DNA of 64,000 nucleotides from Bradyrhizobium jicamae (GCF_018130215.1 NZ_JAFCKQ010000040.1:1-64000); one strand, 5' to 3'. Counted from the stretch's first letter, positions 49,098 to 58,212 are shown. Notes: generated by a model not told the origin, from the sequence alone. Made by a program: numbers and translations.

Positions 49098-50573
49098 TCA
49101 CCACCATCTCGCCGGCGTGAAGCGGCCCGCCGCCTGCTCGATGATGGCGCCGAGCGAGAACAGCGTTTCCTCGTCGAACGGACGGCCGATCAATTGCAGG
49201 CCGAGCGGCAGGTCTTGCGCGTCCCTGCCTGCGGGCACCGCGATGCCCGGGAGGCCCGCCATGTTGACCGTCACCGTGAAGATGTCGTTGAGATACATCT
49301 CGACCGGATCGGCGCCGCCCTTCTCGCCGATGCCGAACGCCGCCGACGGGGTCGCAGGCGTCAGGATCGCGTGCACGCCCTTGGCGAAGCAATCCTCGAA
49401 GTCCTTCTTGATCAGCGTGCGCACCTTCTGCGCGCGCAGGTAATAGGCATCGTAATAGCCGGCCGACAGCACATAGGTGCCTATCATCACGCGGCGACGC
49501 ACCTCGGCGCCGAAGCCCTCGGCGCGGGTCTTCTCGTACATCTCGATGATGTTCCTCGCAGGCTCGCGCAGGCCGTAGCGCACGCCGTCATAGCGCGCCA
49601 GGTTCGACGATGCCTCCGCGGGCGCCACGATGTAGTAGGCCGGCAGCGCGTATTTGGTGTGCGGCAGCGACACCTCGACGAGTTCGGCGCCGGCGGCCTT
49701 CAGCCACTCCGCGCCCTCGCTCCAGAGCTTCTCGATCTCGCCCGGCATGCCGTCGAGGCGATATTCCCTGGGGATGCCGATCCTCATGCCCTTCACGGAC
49801 TTGCCGATCGCGGCCTCGTAATCCGGCACCGGCACGTCGGCCGACGTCGTGTCCTTCGGATCGTGGCCCGCCATCGAGCGCATCAGGATCGCCGCGTCGC
49901 GCACGCTGCGCGCGATCGGTCCGGCCTGGTCGAGCGAGGACGCGAACGCCACGATGCCCCAGCGCGAGCAGCGGCCGTAGGTCGGCTTGATGCCGACGGT
50001 CGCGGTGAACGCGGCCGGCTGGCGGATCGAGCCGCCGGTGTCGGTCGCGGTCGCGCCCATGCACAGCATCGCCGCCACGGCCGAGGCGGAGCCCCCGGAG
50101 GAGCCGCCCGGCACCAGATCGGTGTTGGAGCCCGCGCGCCGCCACGGGTTCGCAACCGGACCGAAGCACGAGGTCTCGTTCGACGAGCCCATCGCGAATT
50201 CGTCATTGTTGAGCTTGCCGAGCAGCACCGCTCCGTCGCGCCATAGCTGCGAGGTGATGGTCGACTCGTAAGACGGGATGAAATTGCCGAGGATCCTCGA
50301 GCACGCCGTGGTCCTGATGTCGCGGGTCGCGAACAGATCCTTGATGCCGAGCGGGATGCCGGCGAGCGGGCCGCCCTCGCCCTTCGCGATCGCTTCATCC
50401 GCCGCCCGCGCCATCTCGCGCGCGCGGTCCGGCGTCTCGAGCACATAGGCATTGAGCAGGCGCGCCGCCTCCATCGCCTTCAGATGGGCGTCGGTGAGTT
50501 CACGCGCGGTGAACGCCTTGTTCGCCAGGCCCTGGCGGGCCTCGGCGATCGTCAGTGATGTCAAATCAGTCAT
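49098..50573 (-). CDS. gatA: Asp-tRNA(Asn)/Glu-tRNA(Gln) amidotransferase subunit A
   Basis: 491 residues. GatA hydrolyses glutamine to supply ammonia to GatB. The amidase-signature motif GGSSGGSASAVAAMLCMGATATDTGGSIRQPA includes the cis-Ser/Ser pair, and the catalytic lysine lies in PLGIKDLFAT. The remainder (PEFCLKAY-type C-terminal region ending AAGRFTPARWW) is complete. The 5' end overlaps the CxxC gene stop by 4 bases. Confidence 0.98.
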   Translation of the reverse strand: MTDLTSLTIAEARQGLANKAFTARELTDAHLKAMEAARLLNAYVLETPDRAREMARAADEAIAKGEGGPLAGIPLGIKDLFATRDIRTTACSRILGNFIPSYESTITSQLWRDGAVLLGKLNNDEFAMGSSNETSCFGPVANPWRRAGSNTDLVPGGSSGGSASAVAAMLCMGATATDTGGSIRQPAAFTATVGIKPTYGRCSRWGIVAFASSLDQAGPIARSVRDAAILMRSMAGHDPKDTTSADVPVPDYEAAIGKSVKGMRIGIPREYRLDGMPGEIEKLWSEGAEWLKAAGAELVEVSLPHTKYALPAYYIVAPAEASSNLARYDGVRYGLREPARNIIEMYEKTRAEGFGAEVRRRVMIGTYVLSAGYYDAYYLRAQKVRTLIKKDFEDCFAKGVHAILTPATPSAAFGIGEKGGADPVEMYLNDIFTVTVNMAGLPGIAVPAGRDAQDLPLGLQLIGRPFDEETLFSLGAIIEQAAGRFTPARWW

Positions 50574-50800
50574 TTATTGATCGGGCTGCAGAAGAACGGA
50601 GACAGGGTCTTGTCGTTGGCGGGGTCGTCCTGCCGTGCCTTGGCATTCTCCCTGGCGCGCGCCGCGTCGAGCGCCTCGAGTTGATCGAGCACGGCGTCGA
50701 TCGCCTCATTGGGATCGGCGACCTTCCCCTTGCGCTCCATCGCGTCGAGGAAGTCCATATAGGCCTTGTAGGCCTTCTCATCGTCGCAGAGCAGACACAT
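50570..50800 (-). CDS. Small CxxC protein between gatC and gatA
   Basis: 76 residues starting MCLLCDDEKAYKAYMDFLDAMERKGK, a CxxC at the N terminus followed by a helical stretch and an ASN/ASP-rich end (FFCSPINK with one more Cys). The start lies 19 bases after gatC, and the stop overlaps the gatA start. The position in the gatCA operon is conserved in the group as I recall, suggesting a role tied to tRNA amidation or redox sensing, but no function is known. Confidence 0.75.
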   Translation of the reverse strand: MCLLCDDEKAYKAYMDFLDAMERKGKVADPNEAIDAVLDQLEALDAARARENAKARQDDPANDKTLSPFFCSPINK

Positions 50801-50819
50801 CGGACTTACCGGTTAGCAA

Positions 50820-51107
50820 TTACTCGACCACCTTCGGCACCAGGAAGAAGTCGCTCATCGTCTCGGGGGCATTCCGGACGATGGCGTCGGCGATGGCGCC
50901 GTCATTGACCACGTCGGCGCGCTTCTTCATTTCCATCGGCGTCACCGAGGTCATCGGCTCGACGCCCTCGACGTTCACTTCCGACAGTTGCTCGACGAAG
51001 GCCAGCATCGCGTTCAGTTCGCCCTGGAGATGGGGAACTTCGGCGTCGCTGACCGCGATCCGGGCCAGATGCGCGATACGGCGGACGGTCGTGGCGTCAA
51101 CGGACAT
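50820..51107 (-). CDS. gatC: Asp-tRNA(Asn)/Glu-tRNA(Gln) amidotransferase subunit C
   Basis: 95 residues from the ATG at 51107. GatC stabilises the GatAB interface. The motif TVRRIAHLARIAVSDAEVPHLQGELNAMLAFVEQLSEVNVEGVEPMTSVTPM is typical, as is the tail DAIVRNAPETMSDFFLVPKVVE. It heads the reverse-strand gatC-(CxxC)-gatA-(96 aa) operon. Confidence 0.97.
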   Translation of the reverse strand: MSVDATTVRRIAHLARIAVSDAEVPHLQGELNAMLAFVEQLSEVNVEGVEPMTSVTPMEMKKRADVVNDGAIADAIVRNAPETMSDFFLVPKVVE

Positions 51108-51337
51108 TATATAGGGCCCCAAGGCGAAATGGTCAGCCTGCCGTATAGCAGAGGCCGGTTTTGCACCGCAACCACGGCAAGCCACCGCTGCGGCCCTGAC
51201 TCCCCGCCGAACCGTCCACCTGCAGCAGCCGATTTAGGGGCCAAACCCCCGCGACGAAACCACTTTGCGCCCCCGACGCAGTCGTCCTGAAACATTCACG
51301 GTGCGTACTTGCTCCAAAGAGAAAAGTGGAGCGCGTC

Positions 51338-51445
51338 ATGTCCATGCTCGACAGCAATCGCCGGCCGGAAGGCTGGGATCCTGCGCTTTGGTCAATAGGC
51401 ACGGTGCTCGGGATCGCGATCGTCTACGTTTGTTGCCTGGTCTGA
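51338..51445 (+). CDS. 35-residue single-pass membrane microprotein
   Basis: From the ATG at 51338, with GTGGAG 6 bases upstream: MSMLDSNRRPEGWDPALWSI, then GTVLGIAIVYVCCLV. A short polar N terminus and one membrane helix at the end, with a double Cys (YVCCLV). Too short for homology-based assignment; supported only by the ribosome site, frame and composition. It stands between gatC and the flavin oxidoreductase genes. Confidence 0.4.
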   Translation: MSMLDSNRRPEGWDPALWSIGTVLGIAIVYVCCLV

Positions 51446-51462
51446 GCGAAGCAGTAGCCCAA

Positions 51463-52542
51463 TCACGCCTGAGATAGCGCGCTCATGCGCGCCAGAGCAG
51501 CTCCCGCGAGCGCGCGCGTCAACTCGGCCGCCGGCATCTCCCGGCCCATCCGCACCGCCTGCCCGGCCCACAGATTGCTGAAATCGACCCTGCCCTGCTT
51601 TTCGGCCGCTGCTTTCAGCGGGCCGAGCGCGGTCGCGGCATGCGGGAATGCGGGCGCATCCGGCGCAACCGGGCCGACCTCGCGCATCACGCGGTTGGCG
51701 ACGCCGCGGGCCGGACGGCCGGTCATGACATTGGTGATGACGGTCGATTCGTCGCTCGCTCGCGCCAGCATGGCCCGTGCGGCCGGGGTGACCCTGGACT
51801 CCGGGCAGCGCAGATAGGCCGTGCCGATCTGAACGGCGGACGCGCCGAGCGCGAAGGCGGCTGCGATGCCGCGGCCATCCGCGATGCCGCCGGCCGCCAC
51901 AACTGGCACCTTCACCGCATCCACCACCTGGGGCACCAGTGCGAAGGTGCCCGGCTGCTCGGCAATGGTTTCGGTCAGGAACATGCCGCGATGCCCGCCC
52001 GCCTCCGCACCCTGCGCGATGATGACATCGGCGCCGTTCTCCTCGAGCCAGATCGCTTCCTTCACCGTCGTCGCCGACGCCATGACGATGGCGCCGGAGG
52101 CCTTGACGCGCTCAAGCAGCTTTTGCTCCGGCAAGCCGAAGTGAAAGCTGACGATCTCCGGCTTCAGCTCCTCCACGACGGCGCAGAACGCGGCGTCGAA
52201 CGGCGCGCGGTTCGCAGCATTGACCGGGGCGTCCGGATCGAGGCCGTACTCGCGATAGTATGGCGCGAGCCGTTGCCGCCACTTCGCTTCGTGCGCGGGA
52301 TCGGCATCGACCGCCTTGTGGCAAAAGAAGTTGAGATTGACCGGCGCCTTGACCCGCTGGCGGATGATGTTGACCTGCTCGCGCGCCTTCTCCGCCGACA
52401 GCATCGCGCAAGGCAGCGAGCCGAGCCCGCCGCCCTGCGCCACCGCGATCACGAGCTCCGCATCCATTACGCCTGCCATCGGCGCCAGCACGATCGGGAA
52501 TTCGGTCTTGAAGAGGTCAATCAGACGACGATCCGGCCACAT
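51463..52542 (-). CDS. Nitronate monooxygenase-family flavoprotein
   Basis: 359 residues. The FMN TIM barrel of the nitronate monooxygenase/enoyl-reductase-like family: FPIVLAPMAGVMDAELVIAVAQGGGLGSL near the start, DVIIAQGAEAGGHRG with the candidate catalytic His, PVVAAGGIADGRGIAAAFALGASAVQIGTAYL. Family members oxidise alkyl nitronates with O2; others have different flavin-dependent roles. It lies downstream of a paralog on the same strand with a 17-base gap. Confidence 0.88.
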   Translation of the reverse strand: MWPDRRLIDLFKTEFPIVLAPMAGVMDAELVIAVAQGGGLGSLPCAMLSAEKAREQVNIIRQRVKAPVNLNFFCHKAVDADPAHEAKWRQRLAPYYREYGLDPDAPVNAANRAPFDAAFCAVVEELKPEIVSFHFGLPEQKLLERVKASGAIVMASATTVKEAIWLEENGADVIIAQGAEAGGHRGMFLTETIAEQPGTFALVPQVVDAVKVPVVAAGGIADGRGIAAAFALGASAVQIGTAYLRCPESRVTPAARAMLARASDESTVITNVMTGRPARGVANRVMREVGPVAPDAPAFPHAATALGPLKAAAEKQGRVDFSNLWAGQAVRMGREMPAAELTRALAGAALARMSALSQA

Positions 52543-52559
52543 GGTGTGTCTCGCGTGTT

Positions 52560-53540
52560 TCAGCCAATGGAAGCGGTCGAGTTGCGCCGGCCGCGCAACG
52601 ATTGCTCGGCCTCGGCGATGATGCGGCCGACGATCTCGGCCGCAGGAGGAATATCATGGATCAGCCCAACCGCCTCGCCTGCGATCACCGCGGCGATGTC
52701 GAAATCGCCGCGCGCCTTGGCTTCGGCATAGTCGGCGCCGACCTTCCTCACGTTCTGCATCAACTCCACCTCGCGTCCAATCCAGCGCCGTGCATGGTCA
52801 TTGACGAGGCAGCGTCCGGTGAATGGCGCCGGCCAGACATTGTTGCGCGAAAGATCGAAAATGATGCCGCGTACGGTTTCGCCGCTTTTGGCGGCGCACA
52901 CGCGGCGTTTCGCTTCCTCCGCGATATCGGCCTCCTCGCTCGCATAGAAGCGCGTCCCGAGAAGCACCCCGGAGGCGCCAAGCATCAGCATCGCGGCGAG
53001 ACCCCGGCCATCCGCGATGCCGCCGGCGGCGACCACCGGCACACGGCCCGCGACCAGATCCACGATCGCAGGCACGACATCAAGTGTCGTGCGCGAGGCG
53101 CCGTGTCCACCGGCCTCAGTCCCCTGTGCAACCAGGATGTCGGCACCGGCGTCCAGCGCCTGCCGCGCGAGTTCCTCGTTTTGCACCTGACAAATCAGGA
53201 TTGCGCCCGCCTGTTTGATCCGGGCCCCGAATGGCTTTGGGTCGCCGAACGACAGCATGACCGCACGCGGCCGTGCATCAAGCGCGATGTCGAGCAGTTC
53301 CGGCTGCTTCGCCATGCTCCAGGTAATGAAGCCGATTCCGAACGGTGCCGTCGACTTCCCGAGCTTCGCTGTCTCCTGCTCGAGCCATGTCCGGTCGCCG
53401 TAGCCGCCACCGAGAATACCAAATCCGCCGGCCGCGCTGACCGCCGTCACAAGCCTGGCATTCGCCACCACATCCATCGGCGCCAGCAGCACCGGATGCT
53501 GGATGCCCAATCGATCCGTCAATTCGGTGCTGATCGGCAT
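52560..53540 (-). CDS. Nitronate monooxygenase-family flavoprotein (second copy)
   Basis: 326 residues. It shares the pattern of its neighbour: LGIQHPVLLAPMDVVANARLVTAVSAAGGFGILGGGYGDRTW, DILVAQGTEAGGHGAS and PVVAAGGIADGRGLAAMLMLGASGVLLGTRF. The two are divergent in sequence, so this is an old duplication rather than a recent one. It is transcribed away from the LysR gene, 107 bases upstream, which likely regulates both. Confidence 0.88.
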   Translation of the reverse strand: MPISTELTDRLGIQHPVLLAPMDVVANARLVTAVSAAGGFGILGGGYGDRTWLEQETAKLGKSTAPFGIGFITWSMAKQPELLDIALDARPRAVMLSFGDPKPFGARIKQAGAILICQVQNEELARQALDAGADILVAQGTEAGGHGASRTTLDVVPAIVDLVAGRVPVVAAGGIADGRGLAAMLMLGASGVLLGTRFYASEEADIAEEAKRRVCAAKSGETVRGIIFDLSRNNVWPAPFTGRCLVNDHARRWIGREVELMQNVRKVGADYAEAKARGDFDIAAVIAGEAVGLIHDIPPAAEIVGRIIAEAEQSLRGRRNSTASIG

Positions 53541-53584
53541 GCGCTTGCTCCCTGTTCTGGACAGCGACTGTAAACCCGTCTAAC

Positions 53585-53601
53585 ATTCTAAAAAAATGAA
53601 T
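53585..53601. promoter_or_regulatory. LysR-type operator candidate
   Basis: ATTC-N9-GAAT at 53585-53601, which also fits T-N11-A, lies in the AT-rich 106-base gap between the divergent flavoprotein and lysR starts. Confidence 0.45.
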
Positions 53602-53646
53602 ACTTGAGAACTCTACCATCTGAAAAATGAAACGGAGCCGGCTGCC

Positions 53647-54537
53647 GTGGAACTGACCGATCTCCTGACCTTCTCCACCGTCGCCCGGCTCGGCGGCATC
53701 ACCCGCGCGGCTGACGAGCTCAACACCGTGCAGTCCAATGTCACCCAGCGCATCAAGGCGCTGGAGGCCGAGATCGGCACCGCATTGTTCGAGCGGCACA
53801 GCCGCGGCATGACGCTGACCGGCGCCGGCCGCAGGCTTTTGCCCTACGCGCAACGGATGGCGGCGCTGTCGCGCGAGGCCGTGCTCGCGGCGCGCGACGA
53901 TGGCGAGCCGAAGGGCCCGCTGTCGATCGGCTCGATGGAGACCACCGCCGCAGTGCGGCTGCCGGCGCTGCTTGCCGAATTCCATCGTCGCTTCCCCGCC
54001 GTGCGCCTGACCTTGCGTACGGCACCGACCGCCGACCTCGTCGCTGCCGTGCTCGACGGCTCGCTCGACGGCGCCTTCGTTGCCGGCCCGATCGAGCATG
54101 GTGAGTTGGTCTCGACCCCGGCTTTCCGGGAGGAACTCGTACTCGTCACCGCGCAACGCTGGAAGAGCCTCGCTGCCTTGCGCGCCGGCACGCCGGAATC
54201 TGGACCAACGGCGCTGGTGTTCCGCACCGGCTGCACCTACCGCCAACGGCTCGAACAGGCCTTCGTCGAATTCGGGTGGCCATCGGCGGCGCGCTTCGAA
54301 CTCGGCACGCTCGACGGCATGATCGGGTGCGTCGCGGCCGACATGGGCGTCACCCTGCTGCCGCGGGCGGTGGTCGAGCGCGATCACGTCAAGGATGACG
54401 TCAACATCCACGCGCTCAGCCCGCAGCACGCGCGCGTCGAGACGCTGTTCATTCAGCGCCGCACCGCGCACCAGTACAGCGCATTGCAGGGCTTTGCAGG
54501 CTGCCTCGCCGGCGAGGATCGCGTCATCGCCGCTTGA
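53647..54537 (+). CDS. LysR-family transcriptional regulator
   Basis: 296 residues from a GTG at 53647. The N-terminal helix-turn-helix is LTFSTVARLGGITRAADELNTVQSNVTQRIKALEAEIGTALFERHSRG, followed by the substrate-binding fold (GPLSIGSMETTAAVRLPALLAEFHRRFPAVRLTLRT). Divergent from the two nitronate monooxygenase genes and probably controlling them and its own expression. Confidence 0.92.
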   Translation: MELTDLLTFSTVARLGGITRAADELNTVQSNVTQRIKALEAEIGTALFERHSRGMTLTGAGRRLLPYAQRMAALSREAVLAARDDGEPKGPLSIGSMETTAAVRLPALLAEFHRRFPAVRLTLRTAPTADLVAAVLDGSLDGAFVAGPIEHGELVSTPAFREELVLVTAQRWKSLAALRAGTPESGPTALVFRTGCTYRQRLEQAFVEFGWPSAARFELGTLDGMIGCVAADMGVTLLPRAVVERDHVKDDVNIHALSPQHARVETLFIQRRTAHQYSALQGFAGCLAGEDRVIAA

Positions 54538-54613
54538 GGCGGCGTTTTCGCATGACGCCACGCGCCGATACGGCTTTGCCTCGTCGCGCGGGCGCATGGT
54601 ATGCGCATGAGCC

Positions 54614-55096
54614 ATGCCTGCGCCCGTCCTTCCCCTTGTCGATGCAGCCCCGCTCTGGTCCGAGCGCGGCGCGCTTGTCGGCCTCGATCTCGGCACCAAG
54701 ACTATCGGCGTCGCCGTCTCCGATCCGGACCGGCGGCTCGCGACCGGGGTCGAGACCATCCAGCGCAAGCAATTCAAGGTCGACGCGGCGCGGCTGCTTG
54801 CGATCGCAACCGAGCGCAACGCGGTCGGCTTCGTGCTTGGCCTGCCGATCAACATGGACGGCAGCGAAGGCCCGCGCGCGCAGTCGACACGGGCATTTGC
54901 CCGCAACTTCGCGGGCCTGACCCCGCTTGCAATCGCGCTGTGGGACGAACGACTCTCGACGGCAGCCGTCGAGCGCGAATTGATCGGTATGGACGTCAGC
55001 CGCGCGCGCCGCGCCGAGGTGATCGACGAGCATGCCGCGATCTTCATCCTGCAAGGCGCGCTGGATCGGCTCGCAAGGCTGCGCGGAGACCGTTGA
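54614..55096 (+). CDS. ruvX: YqgF/RuvX Holliday-junction-resolvase-like pre-16S rRNA nuclease
   Basis: 160 residues. RuvX (YqgF) is a RNase-H-fold nuclease needed for 16S rRNA 5'-end maturation. The motif GLDLGTKTIGVAVSDPDRRLATGVETI carries the first catalytic Asp; LGLPINMDGSEGPRAQSTRAFA and WDERLSTAAVERELIGMDVSRARRAEVIDEHAA carry the others. In Rhizobiales ruvX often lies near gatC and pyrB, as here. The AEC transporter gene starts 2 bases after its stop codon. Confidence 0.95.
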   Translation: MPAPVLPLVDAAPLWSERGALVGLDLGTKTIGVAVSDPDRRLATGVETIQRKQFKVDAARLLAIATERNAVGFVLGLPINMDGSEGPRAQSTRAFARNFAGLTPLAIALWDERLSTAAVERELIGMDVSRARRAEVIDEHAAIFILQGALDRLARLRGDR

Positions 55097-55098
55097 GC

Positions 55099-56025
55099 AT
55101 GGCGGTGGTGATCGCGGCGCTGCTGCCGGTGTTCTTGCTGATCGTGCTGGGCTTCATCCTGAAGCGCACATTGATGCGGCTGGATACGCAGTGGCATGGG
55201 CTCGAGCGGCTGACCTATTACGTGCTGTTCCCCGTTCTTCTGGTGCAGACGCTCGTGAAAGCCGACCTGACCAAAGTGCCGGTCGCGGGCGTCGGCGGCG
55301 CGCTGCTGTTGTCGGCGCTCGCGATGTGCCTGCTCTGCCTGGCGTTGCGTCCGCTGCTCGGGCGCGCCGGCGTCGACGGCCCGGCCTTCACCTCAATCTT
55401 CCAGGGCGCGACGCGCTGGCAGACCTATGTCGCGCTGTCGGTGTCGGGCAATCTCTTTGGCAGCACAGGCCTTGCGCTCGCCTCGGTCGCGATGGTCGCG
55501 ATCATCCCGCTGGTGAACGTGTTCAGCGTCGCCGTGCTGGCGCAGTACGCCTCACCCGGGAAACGTTCGGCAGGCGCGATCATGATGACGGTCGCGACGA
55601 ATCCGCTGATCTGGGCCTGCGCGATCGGTCTCGCCATCAACCTGGCCCATGTCCCGCTGCCGCAGATCTGGCACGAAGTGGCGAATGCACTCGGCGGTTC
55701 GTCGCTTGCGATCGGCCTGCTCGTCACCGGGGCCGGCTTGCATCTGGAAGGCATCTTCCGCCCGAGCCTTGCGGCCAGTGTCGCACTGGTCCTCAAGCTG
55801 GTCCTGATGCCCGCACTCACGGTCGCGCTGGCGGTGTGGTTCGGCCTCTCCGGCTCCAATCTCGTAATCGTCACCGCCTGCGCGGCGGTGCCGACCTCGC
55901 CGTCAGCCTACGTGCTGGCACGGCAAATGGGCGGCGATGCCCCATTGCTTGCCCAGATCATCACCCTGCAAACGATTCTGGCCGCGATCACGATGCCGAT
56001 CGCGATTGCTGCGATCGGGCCTTGA
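55099..56025 (+). CDS. AEC-family (auxin efflux carrier-like) transporter
   Basis: 308 residues from the ATG at 55099, 2 bases after the ruvX stop. About ten membrane helices in two five-helix halves, starting AVVIAALLPVFLLIVLGFILKRTLM; the NPLIWACAIGLAINL and PSAYVLARQMGGDAPLLAQIITLQTILAAITMPI segments are typical of the Mem_trans family. Some members export malonate or malate; the substrate here is not predictable. Confidence 0.9.
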   Translation: MAVVIAALLPVFLLIVLGFILKRTLMRLDTQWHGLERLTYYVLFPVLLVQTLVKADLTKVPVAGVGGALLLSALAMCLLCLALRPLLGRAGVDGPAFTSIFQGATRWQTYVALSVSGNLFGSTGLALASVAMVAIIPLVNVFSVAVLAQYASPGKRSAGAIMMTVATNPLIWACAIGLAINLAHVPLPQIWHEVANALGGSSLAIGLLVTGAGLHLEGIFRPSLAASVALVLKLVLMPALTVALAVWFGLSGSNLVIVTACAAVPTSPSAYVLARQMGGDAPLLAQIITLQTILAAITMPIAIAAIGP

Positions 56026-56199
56026 GGCCGCTCCCTCACGAGATCGTTACGTATCCTCAAGGCGATTTTGAAGCTGACACGGCCTTCGCCATGGGTGAAT
56101 GGCCTGTTGCGGCGCGGATGCTCTGGCGGCAGCTTCGCGGGTGAGGTAAGTAGCGGCCAGGCGGTGACTTCTTGATGTTGGGGTCCGGGTAGCACGCCG

Positions 56200-57831
56200 G
56201 TGATCGGCGTCCCCTGCCTTGGAGGACGTATTATTTCGCTTCGCACGCCTCTGGCGCTTCTTTTGATATCCCTGGGTGCGATCGCCGCGGCGTGGTGGTG
56301 GCTGGCCACACCGATCAATCTGGCGCGCGCACCGATCGATCCGAGCGCCAAACTGCAATGCATCTCATACTCGCCGTTCCGCAACACCCAGACCTCGTCG
56401 ACGGCAACGCCTGTGTCGCGGGAGCAGATCGCAGAAGATTTCGTCGGACTTGCCAAGATCACCGATTGCGTCCGTACCTACGCTGACGACCTTGGTCTCG
56501 ATCAGGTCCCCGAGCTTGCAGCCAAGGCGGGGCTGAAAGTCATCCAGGGAATTTGGCTCAGCAAGGACCGGCAGAAGAACGCGACTCAGATCTCGACGGC
56601 CATACGGCTCGCGCAGCAATATCCGGACACCATTGCCGCGCTCGTGGTCGGCAACGAGGTCTTGTTGCACCGGGAAATGACCGTTTCCGACCTTGCCGCC
56701 CTGATCCGCTCGGTCAAGGCGCAGGTCCCCGTCCCCGTCACCTATTCCGACGTCTGGGAATACTGGCTGCGCTATCGCGAGCTTTATGACACCGTCGATT
56801 TCATCACCATTCACATCCTGCCCTATTGGGAAAATGTCCCGATCCCGGCGAAAGCTGCCGCCGCTCACGTTGACGCCGTCCGCAAGCAGGTCGCGGCGGC
56901 ATTTCCGGGCAAGGAAATCCTGATCGGGGAAACAGGCTGGCCGAGCGAGGGGCGGATGCGCGAGTCAGCGCTGCCGTCGCGCACCAATCAGGCGCGGGTG
57001 ATCTCGGAGGTGCTCGAGCTTGCCCGCCGCGAGCATTTCCGCGTCAACCTGTTCGAGGCCTATGATGAACTGTGGAAGCACGAGTTCGAGGGCGCGGTCG
57101 GCGCATCCTGGGGCCTGTTCGATTCCGCAGGGCGCACGCTGAAATATCCGCCCGGCATTCCCGTCAGCAATTATCCGCTCTGGAAGCTGCAGATGAGCGG
57201 CGGAATGGCGCTGGCGATCGTGATCTTCGGCGTCGCAGGACTGACCTTGCGCCGCAAGCCCCGGCAGACCGGGCTCGCCTCATGGCTTGCAGTCGGACTA
57301 TCGGCGACCACAGCCGGAATCCTGCTCGGGGTGGCCGCGCAGAAGATGTTCTATGAAAGCTACGGCGTGGTGAACTGGCTTCAGTGGGGCACGCTTCTCG
57401 CGGCGGCGACCGCATCGCCGCTGTTCGCAGCCAACGCCCTGATGGCGGGGCGCGCGCCGCCCACATTCCTGGAATTGATGGGTCCGAAGGAGTACCAGAC
57501 CCCGTCGCCGCTGACGCTCATGCACGGATTGGTCTGGATCGTCATCATCGTGATCGGCACCGACACCGCGCTCGGCTTCGTGTTCGACCCGCGCGAAAAG
57601 GATTTTCCTTACGCGTCGCTCACGATGGCGGCGATCCCCTTCCTGGCCATGACGCTGCTCAACCGCCCCAGGAAAGGGATCCGCCCGATGGCGGAATCGA
57701 TCTTTGTCGGCGTCTTTCTGTTGGCAGCGATCTACATGGGATTCAGCGAAGGCTCGGACAACTGGCAGTCACTGTGGACTTCTGGCGCCTATGTGCTGCT
57801 TGCGATGACGCTGTGGCGGGCGCGTGCTTGA
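56200..57831 (+). CDS. Membrane GH17-type beta-1,3-glucan enzyme (NdvC-like candidate)
   Basis: 543 residues if started at the GTG at 56200. After one N-terminal membrane helix (TPLALLLISLGAIAAAWWWLA) comes a GH17-like barrel (about 45-310): LVVGNEVLLHREM and ILIGETGWPSEG hold the acid/base and nucleophile glutamates. The C-terminal ~220 residues are about six membrane helices. This layout agrees with Bradyrhizobium NdvC, linked to beta-(1,6) bonds of cyclic glucan, but ndvB is not adjacent and several GH17 proteins exist in this genus, so no symbol is given. The best ribosome site (GGAGG, near 56221) precedes ATT codons rather than the GTG, so the start is uncertain. Confidence 0.8.
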   Translation: MIGVPCLGGRIISLRTPLALLLISLGAIAAAWWWLATPINLARAPIDPSAKLQCISYSPFRNTQTSSTATPVSREQIAEDFVGLAKITDCVRTYADDLGLDQVPELAAKAGLKVIQGIWLSKDRQKNATQISTAIRLAQQYPDTIAALVVGNEVLLHREMTVSDLAALIRSVKAQVPVPVTYSDVWEYWLRYRELYDTVDFITIHILPYWENVPIPAKAAAAHVDAVRKQVAAAFPGKEILIGETGWPSEGRMRESALPSRTNQARVISEVLELARREHFRVNLFEAYDELWKHEFEGAVGASWGLFDSAGRTLKYPPGIPVSNYPLWKLQMSGGMALAIVIFGVAGLTLRRKPRQTGLASWLAVGLSATTAGILLGVAAQKMFYESYGVVNWLQWGTLLAAATASPLFAANALMAGRAPPTFLELMGPKEYQTPSPLTLMHGLVWIVIIVIGTDTALGFVFDPREKDFPYASLTMAAIPFLAMTLLNRPRKGIRPMAESIFVGVFLLAAIYMGFSEGSDNWQSLWTSGAYVLLAMTLWRARA

Positions 57832-58197
57832 GACAATTCGGCCGGCCGACTTCGACCTTCCCTTCAAAGCCGCCTCAGATCGCGGATCGCCGTGATCGGG
57901 CCTCAGGTGTATCGGCCTGTCAGGAAGAAGCTGACGATATTGAAGGCTGAATCGATAAGCACGGTCAGCCACGCTGAATTGCTCCGCCACACGGGTAGAC
58001 GCGGACAAACCTGCCGACAACCTCCGCTGAATCCTTCGAAAATGACCCTGAACCGACATCTATAGCCAAAGCCGGTCCACGTCCTCATACTAAACGCCAG
58101 CGCGCGGGAGGTGCGTTGCCAGCATTACGTTTACGTCGTCCGATAGCTCGACACGAAAATCAGCATATTCTGATCGCCGTCATCGGCTGCAAATATC
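57832..58197. other. 366-nt interval without a clear gene
   Basis: A - strand frame (57903-58088) ends with a hydrophobic stretch (WLTVLIDSAFNIVSFFLTG) that could be the tail of a lost membrane protein, but it has no ribosome site and no family match. The sequence is AT-richer towards 58200, where the promoter of the next gene is likely. Confidence 0.4.
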
Positions 58198-58212
58198 ATG
58201 GTGGAGGCATTT

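Noticed and set aside
57903..58088. 61-codon reverse frame ending in a hydrophobic stretch
   Set aside because: No ribosome site, odd N terminus and no homology; at most the tail of a lost gene.
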